A stretch of 64,000 nt of DNA from Candidatus Collinsella stercoripullorum (GCA_019117005.1 DXAO01000002.1:16484-80483); one strand, 5' to 3'. Numbered from the stretch's first letter, positions 42,510 through 54,982 are shown. Translations and numbers: made by a program. The notes: generated by a model from the sequence alone, not told the origin.

Positions 42510-43931
42510 TCAGCCGCGGTCGATGACCTGCCTGCCCTGGACCCACACCTGGCGGATGTTGTCGGGCGTGGCGAGGTAGAGGATCCGCGCGAGCACATCG
42601 CCCGGCTCGGTGAACACGTCGAACCCGGTGAGGTCGGCGTAGGGCCGGCGCACATCGACCACCTGCATGTCGAAGGCGCGCCCGACCTCGAACGACCCGA
42701 CCGGCAGCGACAGGGCCTCCGCGCCGCCCTTGGTGGCGAGGTACAGCGCCTCGGCGACCGAGATGCGCGAGGGGCGCCCGGCCCCGCGGCGCTCGATGGG
42801 GACGAGCGCGTCGACGCCGTCCTCGAGCATGCGCGACGCCATGACCGCCTGGCGGATGTTGTCGTACAGGCTCGGCGAGAACCCGCCCGAGACATCGGTG
42901 CCCAGGCCGATCTTCACCCCGTGCTCGCGCATGCGCCTCACGGGGCACGCGCTGTTGGCGAAGTATGCGTTGGAGATCGGGCAATGCGCGACGGCGGTCC
43001 CCGTCTCGCGGAACAACTCGGTGTCCGCCTCGTCCATATACGTGCAGTGAGCCATCACCGAGCGCGGGCCGAGCAGGCCGAAGTCCGCGAGCGCGCGGGC
43101 GTCGCTCACACCGTAGCGCTCCGGCGCCACACCGTGCTCCCACTCCCCCTCGTTGCAATGGGACTGGATGTAGGCGCCGTGCTCGGCGGCCATCTTCCCG
43201 AGGCCGGAGAGCACCTCGTCGGTGCAGCTCGGGATGAAGCGCGGGGTCACCGCGGCGTACACGCCCGCGAAGCGCGGGTCGCCCGCGCGCAGCTCGCGGT
43301 CGAGCCCCGCCACGCGCCCGAGGAACTCCTCGGTGTCGGCCAGCGCCTGCTCGGGCGAGGCGTCGCGGTAGAAATCGTGGTTGGCCGCCGGGTCGTCCAT
43401 GACCACCTTGCCCACGACCGCGCGCTGACCGGCCTCGGTGCAGGCGCGGGCGAGCTCCCAGCTGCCCTCCAGATGCGCACTGCCGAAGTACAGCGCCGTG
43501 GTGGTGCCGCGCGACAGGAAGGTCTCCGCCAGGTCCAGGCTCACCCCATGGGCGAAGAAGGGGTCGGAGAACCGCGCCTCCAACGGAAAGGTGCGCTGGT
43601 CGAGCCAGACGTCCAGCGGCTCATCGAGCGCCACCCCGGCCTGGGGCCACTGCGGCGCGTGCACGTGGAGGTCGACGAACCCGGGCAGGCCGTAGCGCCC
43701 GTCGGTGAGCTCGAGCAGGGAGCCGGGGTCGAGCTCGTCCGCCGCGCGCGCCGCGGCGACGCGCTCGTCGTAGCCGGCATCCCCCGGCAGGGTCACGCGC
43801 TCGATGAAGCCCGCGTCGTCGAGCTCGAGCAGCGCGCGCTCGAGCAGCTCGAAGGAGCCGTACTCGGGGGTATGGAACAGCGAGCCGAGCACCGCCCGCA
43901 CGGTCGCGTGTGAACTCGAGGCGATCGACAT
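42510..43931 (-). CDS. guaD: Guanine deaminase
   Basis: Converts guanine to xanthine. The 473-residue amidohydrolase has the metal motif VDLHVHAPQWPQAG (about 86-99), SHCNEGEWE, the AHCTYMD segment and catalytic Asp in GLGTDVSGG. Co-oriented with the purine permease upstream (112-bp gap), so imported guanine can be deaminated directly. Its stop lies 4 bp from the second tRNA-Glu tail. Ribosome site in GGAGACACC before the ATG at 43931. Confidence 0.94.
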   Translation of the reverse strand: MSIASSSHATVRAVLGSLFHTPEYGSFELLERALLELDDAGFIERVTLPGDAGYDERVAAARAADELDPGSLLELTDGRYGLPGFVDLHVHAPQWPQAGVALDEPLDVWLDQRTFPLEARFSDPFFAHGVSLDLAETFLSRGTTTALYFGSAHLEGSWELARACTEAGQRAVVGKVVMDDPAANHDFYRDASPEQALADTEEFLGRVAGLDRELRAGDPRFAGVYAAVTPRFIPSCTDEVLSGLGKMAAEHGAYIQSHCNEGEWEHGVAPERYGVSDARALADFGLLGPRSVMAHCTYMDEADTELFRETGTAVAHCPISNAYFANSACPVRRMREHGVKIGLGTDVSGGFSPSLYDNIRQAVMASRMLEDGVDALVPIERRGAGRPSRISVAEALYLATKGGAEALSLPVGSFEVGRAFDMQVVDVRRPYADLTGFDVFTEPGDVLARILYLATPDNIRQVWVQGRQVIDRG

Positions 43932-44043
43932 GGTGTCTCCAATCGTTCGGCGGGCGCCGCGCCGGCGCGATGCGGGCGCGGCGGGAAACAGGGGCGCCCG
44001 GCCCGCGGCGCAGCGGCGGCGGACCGGGCGCGGACGGCGGGTC

Positions 44044-45363
44044 CTAGCGCTCCTCGGCGGACCCGGACGACGCCGGGTCGTCGGGCAGCAGCAGGTTGAG
44101 CGCGACGGCGATGATGCCGCCCACGGCGGTGCCGCTGCTCACCAGGTACTGCAGGAAGACCGGGAAGGCTGCCTTGACGTCGGCGGACAGCACGAGGCTC
44201 GCCAGGGTGAAGATGAGCGACAGGCCGATGACCATCATCTTCTTCTGGTCGAGCTGGGACCCGATGATGATGCGCAGGCCGTTGACCACGAGGATCTGGC
44301 AGACCACGAGCAGGACGCCGCAGATGGCGGCCTCGGGGACCGAGGAGATGACGGCCATGAGCTTGGGGCACATGCCGAGGACGACGAGGATCACGCCGGC
44401 GACCATCACGACGGTGCGGCTCGCGACCTTGGTGATGGAGATGATGCCCGCGTTGGTGGAGTAGCCCGTCAGCGGGGTGCCGCCGAAGACCGAGCCGACC
44501 AGGCAGCCCAGGCCCTCGCCGATGACCGCGCGGTTCAGGCGCTCGTCGGTGAGCTCCTCGCCCGTGACGTCGCCCACGGTGAACCACACGCCGGTGGTCT
44601 CGATGAGCACGATGAAGTAGATGAAGGTCATGAGGACGATCGAGGGGATGTCGAACACGGGGGCGCCGAAGTGGAAGGGCATCGGCATGCCGAACCAGGC
44701 GGCCGCGGCGACGCCGGAGAGATCGAGCACGTCCACCGCGGCGGCGGCCACGCAGCCGACGGCCAGCGAGCACAGGACGGACAGGACGCTCACGAGGTGG
44801 TGGCGGTAGCCGGTCCGATACGCGACGACGTTCATGATGACGAGGGTGACCAGCGAGGCGAGGCCGGGGGCGAGGTTGGCGGCGAGCCCCCCGTCGACGC
44901 TGAAGATGCCGCCCGCCGCGGTGGGCGTGAGGGACAGGCCGACGATCACGATGATGGTGCCGCCGATGTAGGGCGGGATGCACCGGCGCACGATCTTGGC
45001 GAACAGGCGCGTGACGCCGAGCAGGATCAGGATGAGGGCGCCGGGGATGATGCTGCCGACCATCATGGCCATCCCGCCGTTGGTCCCGATGGTAGCGAGC
45101 GCGGAGAGCGCGACGAAGCTCGCGCCCTGGACGACGGGCAGCTTGATGCCCAGGCCGGTCTGGATCAGCGTCGCCAGGCCGGCGGTGAGGAAGCAGATCT
45201 GGATCAGCTGGTTGGTGCCCGCGGTGTCGAGGCCGAGCATCGAGGCGAGGACGATGGGGCAGACGTAGAGGTCCATCGCCAGGACGTGCAGGAACGCCAA
45301 ACCCACCGCCTTGAGCGGCTCGACGCGGTCGTTCACGCCGAGTACGAGGTCTTGTGCAGCCAT
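44044..45363 (-). CDS. NCS2-family purine/xanthine permease
   Basis: A 439-residue nucleobase:cation symporter-2 protein with about 13-14 helices. Family motifs: VVQGASFVALSAL, the Glu-containing IVLIETTGVWFTVGDV and GGTPLTGYSTNAGIISIT with substrate-site residues. Start ATG 45363 (MAAQDLV) after AGAGGAG. Upstream of guaD on the same strand, indicating uptake of guanine, xanthine or uric acid. No purine riboswitch was seen in the short leader. Confidence 0.92.
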   Translation of the reverse strand: MAAQDLVLGVNDRVEPLKAVGLAFLHVLAMDLYVCPIVLASMLGLDTAGTNQLIQICFLTAGLATLIQTGLGIKLPVVQGASFVALSALATIGTNGGMAMMVGSIIPGALILILLGVTRLFAKIVRRCIPPYIGGTIIVIVGLSLTPTAAGGIFSVDGGLAANLAPGLASLVTLVIMNVVAYRTGYRHHLVSVLSVLCSLAVGCVAAAAVDVLDLSGVAAAAWFGMPMPFHFGAPVFDIPSIVLMTFIYFIVLIETTGVWFTVGDVTGEELTDERLNRAVIGEGLGCLVGSVFGGTPLTGYSTNAGIISITKVASRTVVMVAGVILVVLGMCPKLMAVISSVPEAAICGVLLVVCQILVVNGLRIIIGSQLDQKKMMVIGLSLIFTLASLVLSADVKAAFPVFLQYLVSSGTAVGGIIAVALNLLLPDDPASSGSAEER

Positions 45364-45450
45364 GCAGCTCCTCTCATGAGGGAACAGGTCCCCACGAGCA
45401 TACCGCATCGGCAGGTCGGGCGTCCCGACCCCCTCGCAGCCGGGCGGACG

Positions 45451-45480
45451 CGAAACGGGCCGCCCGCAGGCGGCCCGTCG
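45451..45480 (-). terminator. Terminator of glnA
   Basis: Minus strand: ACGGGCCGCC-tgc-GGGCGGCCCGT followed by TTCG, about 40 nt after the glnA stop. Confidence 0.75.
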
Positions 45481-45517
45481 GTCGAATCCGTGTGCGACGC
45501 GCTCGCGCGAAGCGGTC

Positions 45518-47614
<2,097 letters not shown>

Positions 47615-47982
47615 AGGGGCTCCCTTCGTGGGCACCGACCGGTGCGGCCGGCGCATATCCTCAACGAACGCATTGTAGATTACGGGGGGCGTGTTTCGCA
47701 CAAATTACCGGTGGGTTGCCAAGATGCAACGTGTCGGGGAAAACCCGGGAAACTGCCGGGCGCACCGGGCGGACGGCGGCGCTGGGGGCGCCTGCCTGCA
47801 GGTTCATGCTCCCGCCGGGAGCCGTCCGCATGTTAAATCCCCGCGGCGGGGGCCTCTCGGCGGCACGGCGGAAACACGGGTGCGATACAATCCCCGCACC
47901 CCATCGGCAGCCCGGACGGGCGCGTCCGCGCCGACGGGCGCCGCCGCGGGCCTGCGCCCCGCCCTACCCCAAGGAGGAACGG
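47615..47982. other. Divergent region between glnN and metF
   Basis: 368 bp without a gene. It includes TACAAT on the minus strand near 47675 (glnN), TACAAT on the plus strand at 47886-47891 (metF), and several GC hairpins (CCCCGCGGCGGGG near 47838, CCCGGGAAACTGCCGGG near 47747). I could not recognise a cobalamin or SAM riboswitch. Confidence 0.45.
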
Positions 47983-48858
47983 ATGAGAGTCGACCAGATC
48001 TTCGAGAACGCGCGCGCCGCCGGGACCATGCCCGTCTCCTTCGAGATGTTCCCGCCCAAAGGCGAGCTCACCCTCGAGCGCGCCCGCGAGGTCGCCGGAG
48101 GGTTCGCCGAGCTCGCACCGGACTTCGTGAGCGTCACCTACTCCGCGGGCGGCTCGGGCAACTCGGCGGCGACGGCGAAGATCGCGCAGATGATCTCCGA
48201 CGAGCTGGGCCTCACCTCCGTGGCCCATCTCACCTGCATCTCGCTGACGCCGGAGACCCTCGGGGAGAAGATCGCCGAGTTCCGCTCCGCCGGCATCGAG
48301 AACATCCTCGCCCTGCGCGGGGACCTGCCGGACGGCATGAGCGAGGCCGAGGCGGACGGTATCGCCTTCCCCTATGCCAAGGACCTCGTCCCCGCCCTCG
48401 TCGACGCGGGCTTCTGCGTGGGCGGCGCGGCCTACCCGGAGGGCCATCTCACCTGCGACGACCTGGTGACCTCCGTCAAGCACCTCAAGCAGAAGCAGGA
48501 TGCCGGCGCGAGCTTCCTCGTCACGCAGCTGTTCTTCGACAACGAGTGCTTCTACCGCTTCCGCGAGCTGGCGGATGCGGCGGGCATCACCGTCCCCATC
48601 ACGGCGGGCATCATGCCCTTCACGAGCAAGCAGCAGGTCACGCGCATGGTGTTCACCTGCGCCGCGTCGCTGCCCGCGCCGGTGATCAAGATCCTCGCCC
48701 GCTACGAGGACGACCCCGCGAGCCTGCGCGCGGCGGGCATCGAGTACGCCTGCCGCCAGCTGGAGGACCTCGCCGCCCACGGCGTCGACGGCCTGCACGT
48801 GTACACCATGAACCGCGCAGACGTCGCCGCGGCGGCCATGAGCGCGCTGCGCGGCTGA
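47983..48858 (+). CDS. metF: 5,10-methylenetetrahydrofolate reductase
   Basis: Reduces methylene-THF to methyl-THF for methionine synthesis. The 291-residue TIM barrel has the N-terminal SFEMFPPKG motif with the catalytic Glu, LALRGDLPDG, and AGIMPFTSKQQ. Start ATG 47983 after AAGGAGGAACGG; the open frame to 47716 is not protein-like. First of three methionine genes on the plus strand; a GCGCTCCGG/CCGGAGCGC hairpin (48876-48906) follows. Confidence 0.95.
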   Translation: MRVDQIFENARAAGTMPVSFEMFPPKGELTLERAREVAGGFAELAPDFVSVTYSAGGSGNSAATAKIAQMISDELGLTSVAHLTCISLTPETLGEKIAEFRSAGIENILALRGDLPDGMSEAEADGIAFPYAKDLVPALVDAGFCVGGAAYPEGHLTCDDLVTSVKHLKQKQDAGASFLVTQLFFDNECFYRFRELADAAGITVPITAGIMPFTSKQQVTRMVFTCAASLPAPVIKILARYEDDPASLRAAGIEYACRQLEDLAAHGVDGLHVYTMNRADVAAAAMSALRG

Positions 48859-48875
48859 GGCGACTCGGCGGCACA

Positions 48876-48906
48876 GCGCTCCGGCGCCCGGGAGGGCCCG
48901 GAGCGC
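48876..48906 (+). terminator. Hairpin after metF
   Basis: GCGCTCCGG and CCGGAGCGC pair around a GC-rich loop just after the metF stop; no U tract, so it may only partly terminate. Confidence 0.45.
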
Positions 48907-49014
48907 GCGGATCCGCCGGATCCCGTCCCGAGGGCTCATGCCGCCCGGGGGCGGACGGCGTTCACGGGCGCCTCCCGGGAGGCGCGGACCGGAAATTGGG
49001 AAGGGAGGCGAGGG

Positions 49015-49755
49015 ATGCAGACCGGCAGCCCCGTCCTCTATCGGCCGGAAGCGGGCGCGCGGCCCCGCATCGACCGTGCGGAGATGCTGCGCTACCTGGG
49101 CTACGCGGGCCAAACGATCGAGCCCGATCTCGCCCGGCGCATCGAGCTGGTCGCGGAGCAAACCGAGCGCGACATCGCGCCGCGCGGCGTCTGGCAGGTG
49201 TTCGACCTGGACGCCGACGGCGCGGACGACCGCGGCCTCCCCTGCATCCGCCTCGCCGGGACCGCCGCGCGCCTCACGGGGCGCGACATCTTCCGGCACC
49301 TGCGCGCAGCCCGGCGCTGCGCCGTGCTCGCCTGCACCCTGGGGATGGAGAGCGAGCGGCGTCTGCGCACCCTGTCGGGCCAGAGCCCCCTGGAGTCCGC
49401 GCTGTTCGACGCCGCCTGCTCGGCCTACGTCGAGGCGGCCGTCGACCGGATGGACGCCGAGGTGGGCCGCGCCGCCGCCGAGGCGGGCCTCGCGCGCAAC
49501 CGGCGCTTCTCCTGCGGCTACGGCGACTGCCCGATCGAGGCGCAGGACGGCATCGTGGCCGCCCTCAACGCCGGGCGCCTGCTGGGCCTCACCGTCACGC
49601 CCACGCACCTGCTCCTCCCCACCAAGAGCGTCACCGCGCTCATCGGCCTGTTCGAGGGCGAGCCTGCGGACGCCGGCGAGCGCCCGGGGTGCGGCGGATG
49701 CCGCCTGCGCGGCAGCTGCGCCTTCCGCGCGCGGGGGACCGTCTGCTACGGCTGA
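49015..49755 (+). CDS. Stand-alone methionine synthase activation-domain protein
   Basis: A 246-residue protein equivalent to the C-terminal SAM-binding reactivation domain of MetH. The family RxxxGYGDxP signature appears as RFSCGYGDCPIEAQ (about 162-175), and RAEMLRYLGY near the start matches the domain entry. It adds a Cys-rich tail (CGGCRLRGSCAFRARGTVC) that could bind an iron-sulfur cluster or zinc, not present in E. coli MetH. It lies between metF and a MetH that lacks this domain, so it very likely reactivates that enzyme in trans. Start ATG 49015 after GGGAAGGGAGG. Confidence 0.85.
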   Translation: MQTGSPVLYRPEAGARPRIDRAEMLRYLGYAGQTIEPDLARRIELVAEQTERDIAPRGVWQVFDLDADGADDRGLPCIRLAGTAARLTGRDIFRHLRAARRCAVLACTLGMESERRLRTLSGQSPLESALFDAACSAYVEAAVDRMDAEVGRAAAEAGLARNRRFSCGYGDCPIEAQDGIVAALNAGRLLGLTVTPTHLLLPTKSVTALIGLFEGEPADAGERPGCGGCRLRGSCAFRARGTVCYG

Positions 49756-49789
49756 TCCCTCCCCTCCCTGCGGCGCCCCGCGGGGGCGC

Positions 49790-49795
49790 TACAAT
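49790..49795 (+). promoter_or_regulatory. Possible -10 box of metH
   Basis: TACAAT 32 nt upstream of the metH ATG, right after a GCGCCCC-gcg-GGGGCGC hairpin; suggests that metH has a promoter of its own in addition to readthrough. Confidence 0.4.
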
Positions 49796-49827
49796 CTGGA
49801 ACCGAACCCGTTAGGAAGGTCTCCCGC

Positions 49828-52353
49828 ATGGACTTCACGCTCGACTCCGCGACCCCCCTCACCGCCGCGCTCGCCTCCGGGGAGCCGTACGCCCCGCGCT
49901 CGCTCGGCTCCCTGCGCATCGCCGACGCCGACCTGCGCGCCGTCCTCGAGGGGCGGCGGAGCCTGCTGTTCGACGGGGGCATGGGCACCATGCTCCAGGC
50001 CGCGGGGCTGGCCGCCGGCGAGCTGCCCGAGCTGCTGAACCTCACGGACCCCGAGGGGATCTCCGCGGTGCACGCCGCCTACGTCGCCGCCGGCAGCGAG
50101 GCCGTCACCACCAACACCTTCGGCGCCAACGCCCGCAAGCTGGGCGGGAAGGCGGAGGTCGAGGAGGTGTTCCGCGCCGCCGTGGGATGCGCGCGCCGCG
50201 CCGGGGCGCGCTACGTCGCCGCCGACATCGGGCCCATCGGCGCCCTCCTGCGCCCCATGGGCACCCTCTCCTTCGCGGAGGCCTACGGGCTGTTCGCCCA
50301 GCAGGCCCGCGCCGCCGCCCGGGCGGGGGCCGACCTGTTAATCATCGAGACCATGACCGACCTCGCCGAGATCAAGGCCGCCGTCCTCGCCTGCCGGGAG
50401 AACACGGACCTCCCCATCGTCGCGACCATGACCTTCGAGGAGGACGGGCGGACCTTCCTGGGCACCTCGCCCGAGGTCGCCGCCGTCACCCTCGACGCCC
50501 TCGGGGTCGAGGCCCTCGGCATCAACTGCTCGCTCGGCCCCGCCGAGCTCCGCGGCCTCGCGAAGCGCATGCTCGCCGTCACGGCGAAGCCCGTCATCGT
50601 GCAGGCGAACGCCGGCCTGCCGCACGTGGAGGACGGACGCACGGTCTACGGCATCGACCCGAGGGCCTACGCCGCCGCCGTCGCCGAGATGGTGTCCGAC
50701 GGCGTCTCCATCGTGGGCGGCTGCTGCGGCACCACGCCCGAGTACATCCGCCTGCTGGCGCAGGTCCTCGCCGGGAGCGCCCCAACCCCCCGCACCGTCC
50801 GCCCCGCCTTCACCGCCGCGAGCGCGCAGCGCCTGGTGAGCCTGCCCGCCGGCAGCCGGGCCATCGCGGTCGTGGGCGAGCGCATCAACCCCACCGGCAA
50901 GAAGCGCCTGCAGCGGGCCCTGCGCGACGGGGACCTCGACTACGTGGTGGGGCAGGGCATCAGCCAGCAGGAGCAGGGCGCCGACATCCTCGACGTCAAC
51001 GTCGGCCTGCCCGGGATCGACGAGGCCGACGTCATCGCGCGCGTCTGCGAGCAGCTGCAGGCGTCGACCCTGCTGCCGCTGCAGATCGATTCGACCGACC
51101 CGCGCGCCATCGAGGCCGCGGTGCGCGCCTACGCGGGCAAGCCAATCATCAACTCGGTGAACGGCACGCGGGAGAGCCTCGATGCCGTCCTCCCCATCGC
51201 CGCGCATTACGGGGCCGACGTGGTCGGCCTCACCCTCGACGACGCCGGCATCCCCGACACGGCGGAGGGGCGCTTCGACGTCGCCCGGCGCATCGTGGAG
51301 GAGGCGGCGCGCTTCGGCATCGGCCCCGACCGCATCCTCATCGACTGCCTGGTCATGACCGCCTCCACCAACCAGGCCCAGGCGCTCGAGATCCTCCGCG
51401 CCGTGACGGCGTGCCGCGAGCGCCTGGGCGTGAGATGCGCGCTCGGCGTGTCCAACATCAGCTTCGGCCTGCCCGCGCGCGAGCTGATGAACGCGACCTT
51501 CCTGGCCGCCGCGCTCGGCGCCGGGCTCGACGCCCCCATCATGAACCCGGGCTCCGCGCGCTACATGGACGTCGTGCACAGCTTCCGCGTGCTGAACGGC
51601 GAGGACGAGGGGTCGGGGGCCTACATCGAGCGCTACGGCGGCTGGACCGACCCGTACAAGGGCGCCTCCCCGAAGGCGGCGCCCGGCGGAGCGCCCGCAC
51701 CTGCCGTGGGCGCGGACGCGGGCGGGGAGGCGGGCGACGCCGACCCCATCCGCCGGCTCATCCTCACCGGGCGCAAGGGCGAGATGGAGGAGGCGACCGA
51801 GCGGCTGCTCGCCACCTGCGACGCCATGGAGCTCATCAACGAGCGCTTCATCCCCGCCCTCGACGAGGTCGGCGTCCTGTTCGACCAGGGAAGGTACTTC
51901 CTGCCCCAGCTCATGGCCTCAGCCGAGGCGGCGCGCGCGGGATTCGACACCATCCGCCGGCTCATGCCCGCGGCGGGCCTGTCCGAGAAGGGCGCCGTCG
52001 CGCTGGCCACGGTGAAGGGCGACATCCACGACATCGGCAAGAACATCGTGAAGATGCTGCTCGACAACTACGGGTACACGGTCTTCGACCTGGGGCGCGA
52101 CGTCGACCCGCAGCGCATCGTGGACACCGTGCGCGAGCGCGGCGTCCGCCTGGTGGGGCTGTCGGCCCTCATGACCACCACGGTGAGGAGCATGGAGGAG
52201 ACCATCGCCCTGCTGCACGAGCAGGTGCCGGGGGTGAAGGTGCTCGTGGGCGGGGCGGTGCTGACGCCCGAGTACGCCGAGCGGATCGGCGCCGACTACT
52301 ATGCGAAGGACGCCGCCGAGTCCGCGCGCATCGCCGAGGAGGTCTTCGGCTGA
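49828..52353 (+). CDS. metH: Cobalamin-dependent methionine synthase lacking the activation domain
   Basis: Transfers methyl from methyl-THF through cobalamin to homocysteine. The 841 residues hold a homocysteine/betaine methyltransferase domain (about 45-330; zinc ligands Cys234, Cys299, Cys300), a pterin-binding domain (about 345-590, [10 protein letters not shown] at the start), an Ala/Gly-rich linker, and a B12 module (about 640-841) with DIHDIG where His734 is the lower cobalt ligand. The usual C-terminal SAM activation domain (about 330 residues) is absent and is encoded separately upstream. A very large GC hairpin follows the stop. Confidence 0.96.
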   Translation: MDFTLDSATPLTAALASGEPYAPRSLGSLRIADADLRAVLEGRRSLLFDGGMGTMLQAAGLAAGELPELLNLTDPEGISAVHAAYVAAGSEAVTTNTFGANARKLGGKAEVEEVFRAAVGCARRAGARYVAADIGPIGALLRPMGTLSFAEAYGLFAQQARAAARAGADLLIIETMTDLAEIKAAVLACRENTDLPIVATMTFEEDGRTFLGTSPEVAAVTLDALGVEALGINCSLGPAELRGLAKRMLAVTAKPVIVQANAGLPHVEDGRTVYGIDPRAYAAAVAEMVSDGVSIVGGCCGTTPEYIRLLAQVLAGSAPTPRTVRPAFTAASAQRLVSLPAGSRAIAVVGERINPTGKKRLQRALRDGDLDYVVGQGISQQEQGADILDVNVGLPGIDEADVIARVCEQLQASTLLPLQIDSTDPRAIEAAVRAYAGKPIINSVNGTRESLDAVLPIAAHYGADVVGLTLDDAGIPDTAEGRFDVARRIVEEAARFGIGPDRILIDCLVMTASTNQAQALEILRAVTACRERLGVRCALGVSNISFGLPARELMNATFLAAALGAGLDAPIMNPGSARYMDVVHSFRVLNGEDEGSGAYIERYGGWTDPYKGASPKAAPGGAPAPAVGADAGGEAGDADPIRRLILTGRKGEMEEATERLLATCDAMELINERFIPALDEVGVLFDQGRYFLPQLMASAEAARAGFDTIRRLMPAAGLSEKGAVALATVKGDIHDIGKNIVKMLLDNYGYTVFDLGRDVDPQRIVDTVRERGVRLVGLSALMTTTVRSMEETIALLHEQVPGVKVLVGGAVLTPEYAERIGADYYAKDAAESARIAEEVFG

Positions 52354-52374
52354 GCGGCCCCGGGGCCGTCGCCA

Positions 52375-52438
52375 CGCCCCGCCGCCGCGGGGGCGCGCCC
52401 GGGCGGCCGCGGCCCGGGCGCGCCCCCGCGGCGGGGCG
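52375..52438 (+). terminator. Exceptionally long GC hairpin after metH
   Basis: Two arms of about 26 bp made only of G and C (for example CGCGGGGGCGCGCCCGGG and its complement) flank CGGCCGCGG, with one CCG insertion in the left arm. Terminator by position, about 20 nt after the metH stop; there is no U tract. Confidence 0.7.
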
Positions 52439-52494
52439 GGACGGTCGTCCGCGGCCCGTTCGAAAGGGCGCGGCACCGGGAGGGCGGGCCACGC

Positions 52495-52500
52495 TAGAAT
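52495..52500 (+). promoter_or_regulatory. -10 box of the UPF0210 gene
   Basis: TAGAAT about 45 nt upstream of the ATG at 52544, beyond the metH hairpin. Confidence 0.45.
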
Positions 52501-52543
52501 AAGACGCATCGTTTCACACGACGACCGACGAAAGGGAGAGCCC

Positions 52544-53908
52544 ATGGCCATCACGCCTGCAGAAATCGCCGAGACACGGGGCATGGTATCCGAGCAGCAT
52601 CTGGACATCCGAACCATCACCATGGGCATCTCGCTGATGGGCTGCGCCGACGAGAACCTCGACCGCATGTGCACCAAGGTGTACGACCGCATCACCAAGA
52701 CGGCCGAGCGCCTCGTCCCCACCGCGGAGGCCCTCGAGCGCGAGTACGGCATCCCCATCGTCAACAAGCGCGTGTCGGTCACGCCCGTCGCTCAGATCGC
52801 CGCCGCCTGCCCGGACGTCGACCTCGTCCCGCTCGCCCACGCGCTCGACCGCGCGGCCGAGACGCTCGGCATCGACTACCTGGGCGGCTACTCCGCGCTC
52901 GTCCAGAAGGGCATCGGCGACGCGGACCGGCGCCTCATCGCCTGCATCCCGGAGGCGCTCGCGGCGACGAGCCGCGTGTGCTCCAGCGTCAACGTGGCGA
53001 GCCTGCGCGCCGGCATCAACATGGACGCCGTGCTCATGGTCGCCAACACGGTGATCGACTCCGCGCGCCTCACCGCCGACCGCGACTCCGTGGGCGCGTC
53101 CAAGTTCGTCGTGTTCGCCAACATGGTCGAGGACTCCCCGTTCATGGCGGGCGCCACGCACGGGTCGGGCGAGGCCGACGCCGTCATCAACGTGGGCGTG
53201 TCCGGCCCCGGCGTCATGGCGGCCGCCCTCGAGCAGCTCCCCGAGAGCGCCTCGATGATGGATGTGGCGGAGAAGATCAAGCAGACCGCGTTCAAGATCA
53301 CGCGCGCCGGCGAGCTCATGAGCCGCGAGGCGGCGCGCCGCCTGGGTGTCGAGAAGGGCATCGTGGACCTGTCCCTCGCCCCGACGCCGGCCGTCGGCGA
53401 CTCCGTCGCCCGCATCCTCGAGATCATCGGCGTGGGCACCTGCGGCGGCCCCGGGACCACCGCGGCGCTCGCCCTGCTGAACGACTGCGTCAAGAAGGGC
53501 GGCGTCATGGCGAGCTCGAGCGTGGGCGGCCTGTCCGGCGCGTTCATCCCCGTATCCGAGGACGCCGGCATGATCGCCGCGGTCGAGGCCGGCGCGCTCA
53601 GCCTGGAGAAGCTCGAGGCCATGACGTGCGTGTGCTCGGTGGGCCTCGATATGATCGCCGTGCCCGGCGACACCCCCGTGGAGGCCATCGCCGGCATCAT
53701 CGCAGACGAGATGGCCATCGGCGTCATCAACAACAAGACCACCGCGGTGCGCATCATCCCCGCCATCGGCAAGGGCGTGGGCGATGCGGTCGAGTACGGC
53801 GGGCTGTTCGGGCGCGCGCCCATCATGCCGGTGAACCGGTTCGCCGGCACGGTGTTCGCCCATCGCGGCGGACGCTTCCCCGCCCCACTCAACTCGCTCA
53901 AGAACTAG
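52544..53908 (+). CDS. UPF0210 (DUF711) family protein
   Basis: A 454-residue cytoplasmic protein of the DUF711/PFL-like UPF0210 family, with [16 protein letters not shown] near the N-terminus and [18 protein letters not shown] and GRAPIMPVN further on. These proteins have a formate-lyase-like barrel but no established reaction. The ACT-domain partner (UPF0237) often found just upstream is absent here. Start ATG 52544 after AAAGGGAG. Confidence 0.88.
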   Translation: MAITPAEIAETRGMVSEQHLDIRTITMGISLMGCADENLDRMCTKVYDRITKTAERLVPTAEALEREYGIPIVNKRVSVTPVAQIAAACPDVDLVPLAHALDRAAETLGIDYLGGYSALVQKGIGDADRRLIACIPEALAATSRVCSSVNVASLRAGINMDAVLMVANTVIDSARLTADRDSVGASKFVVFANMVEDSPFMAGATHGSGEADAVINVGVSGPGVMAAALEQLPESASMMDVAEKIKQTAFKITRAGELMSREAARRLGVEKGIVDLSLAPTPAVGDSVARILEIIGVGTCGGPGTTAALALLNDCVKKGGVMASSSVGGLSGAFIPVSEDAGMIAAVEAGALSLEKLEAMTCVCSVGLDMIAVPGDTPVEAIAGIIADEMAIGVINNKTTAVRIIPAIGKGVGDAVEYGGLFGRAPIMPVNRFAGTVFAHRGGRFPAPLNSLKN

Positions 53909-54045
53909 GGGACCGGATCGGGCCCGCGGCCGCGCAGCGCGCTCCGCGGGCCCGCCGCGTTCGGCGGCCCGGCACCCGGTGGGCGCCCGTCCCGGCGGGT
54001 GACCGCCCCTCCCCGGGCGGCCCATTCCCCCGAAGGAGGTCCACG

Positions 54046-54918
54046 ATGCGATCGGCGCTGCTCGAGACCGATTGGAACGAGGAGTGGATGGCGCTCCAGG
54101 CCCAGCGCCCGGCGCCCGACGACCCCGCGCGCTGGGATGCGCGCGCGAGGCACTTCCGCCCGCGCGAGACGCACCCCTACGCGCGCGACTTCATCGAGCT
54201 CGCCGCCATCGGCGCGGGGGAGTCGGTGCTCGACATGGGCTGCGGCGCGGGGTCGCTTGCCATCCCGCTCGCCCGCGCGGGGCACCGCGTCATCGCCGCG
54301 GACTTCTCGGCGCGCATGCTCGAGGTGCTGGAGGAGGGAGTCCGGGATGCCGGCGTCCCGGACCTCGTCCGCACCCTCCCGCTCGCCTGGGACGACGACT
54401 GGGAGGCCGCCGGCCTGGGTCCGGGCTGCGTCGACGTCGCCCTCGCCAGCAGGTCGATCGCCACCTCGGACCTGCGCGCCGCCCTCTCCCGGCTCACCCG
54501 CGTCGCGCGGCGGAGGTGCTGCATCACGCTCTCCGCGGATGCGGGGCCGCGGGTCGACGGGCGCATCCTGCGGGCGATCGGTGCCCGGGTCGCGCACCGC
54601 GGCGACTACGTCTACGCCTTCAACATCCTCGTCGGCATGGGCCTCGCGCCCGAGGTCCGCTACATCTCCTCGACGCGCCGCGACACCTTCCGGTCCGCGG
54701 ACGACGCCGTCGCGGAGCTCGCGCGCATGCTCGCCGGCGGGAACGAGGACCGCATCGGCGCGCTGCGCGCCTATGTGGACGGGCATCTGGTCGCCAACCC
54801 CGATGCGGGCGCGCCGGGCGAGAAGGGCGAGCCGCAGGGGCCCTTCATGCTCGACCGCGAGCGCGTCGTCCGCTGGGCGTTCCTCTCTTGGGACGCGGCG
54901 GGGTCCCCTGATATGTAG
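54046..54918 (+). CDS. SAM-dependent methyltransferase (class I)
   Basis: A 290-residue Rossmann methyltransferase. Motif I is VLDMGCGAGSLAIPLA (about 65-80), and the acidic end of strand 2 lies in VIAADFSARML. About 70 extra residues at the C-terminus may cap the substrate site. A perfect AAGGAGGT precedes ATG 54046. The substrate is unknown; neighbours give no hint. Confidence 0.85.
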   Translation: MRSALLETDWNEEWMALQAQRPAPDDPARWDARARHFRPRETHPYARDFIELAAIGAGESVLDMGCGAGSLAIPLARAGHRVIAADFSARMLEVLEEGVRDAGVPDLVRTLPLAWDDDWEAAGLGPGCVDVALASRSIATSDLRAALSRLTRVARRRCCITLSADAGPRVDGRILRAIGARVAHRGDYVYAFNILVGMGLAPEVRYISSTRRDTFRSADDAVAELARMLAGGNEDRIGALRAYVDGHLVANPDAGAPGEKGEPQGPFMLDRERVVRWAFLSWDAAGSPDM

Positions 54919-54970
54919 ATGGCCCGGAATCGCCCGGCTCCCCGCGGTCGGCGCGCGCATACGGGCATAC

Positions 54971-54982
54971 GGTCTTAAGACC
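54971..54982. promoter_or_regulatory. Perfect palindrome upstream of a small secreted protein
   Basis: GGTCTTAAGACC, a 12-bp perfect palindrome, lies 12 nt before the AAGGAG of the gene at 55006, where a bound repressor would interfere with expression. No regulator is known for it. Confidence 0.35.

Noticed and set aside
42124..42579. Plus-strand frame through tRNA-Glu and element E2
   Set aside because: Overlaps a tRNA and its terminators; no ribosome site, and the minus-strand partner frame is equally artificial.
45364..45450. Purine riboswitch ahead of the NCS2 permease
   Set aside because: The leader is too short and lacks the conserved three-way junction sequences.
47690..47980. Cobalamin or SAM riboswitch ahead of metF
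   Set aside because: Looked for the B12 box and SAM core sequences near the CCCGGGAAACTGCC stretch; the required conserved blocks are missing.
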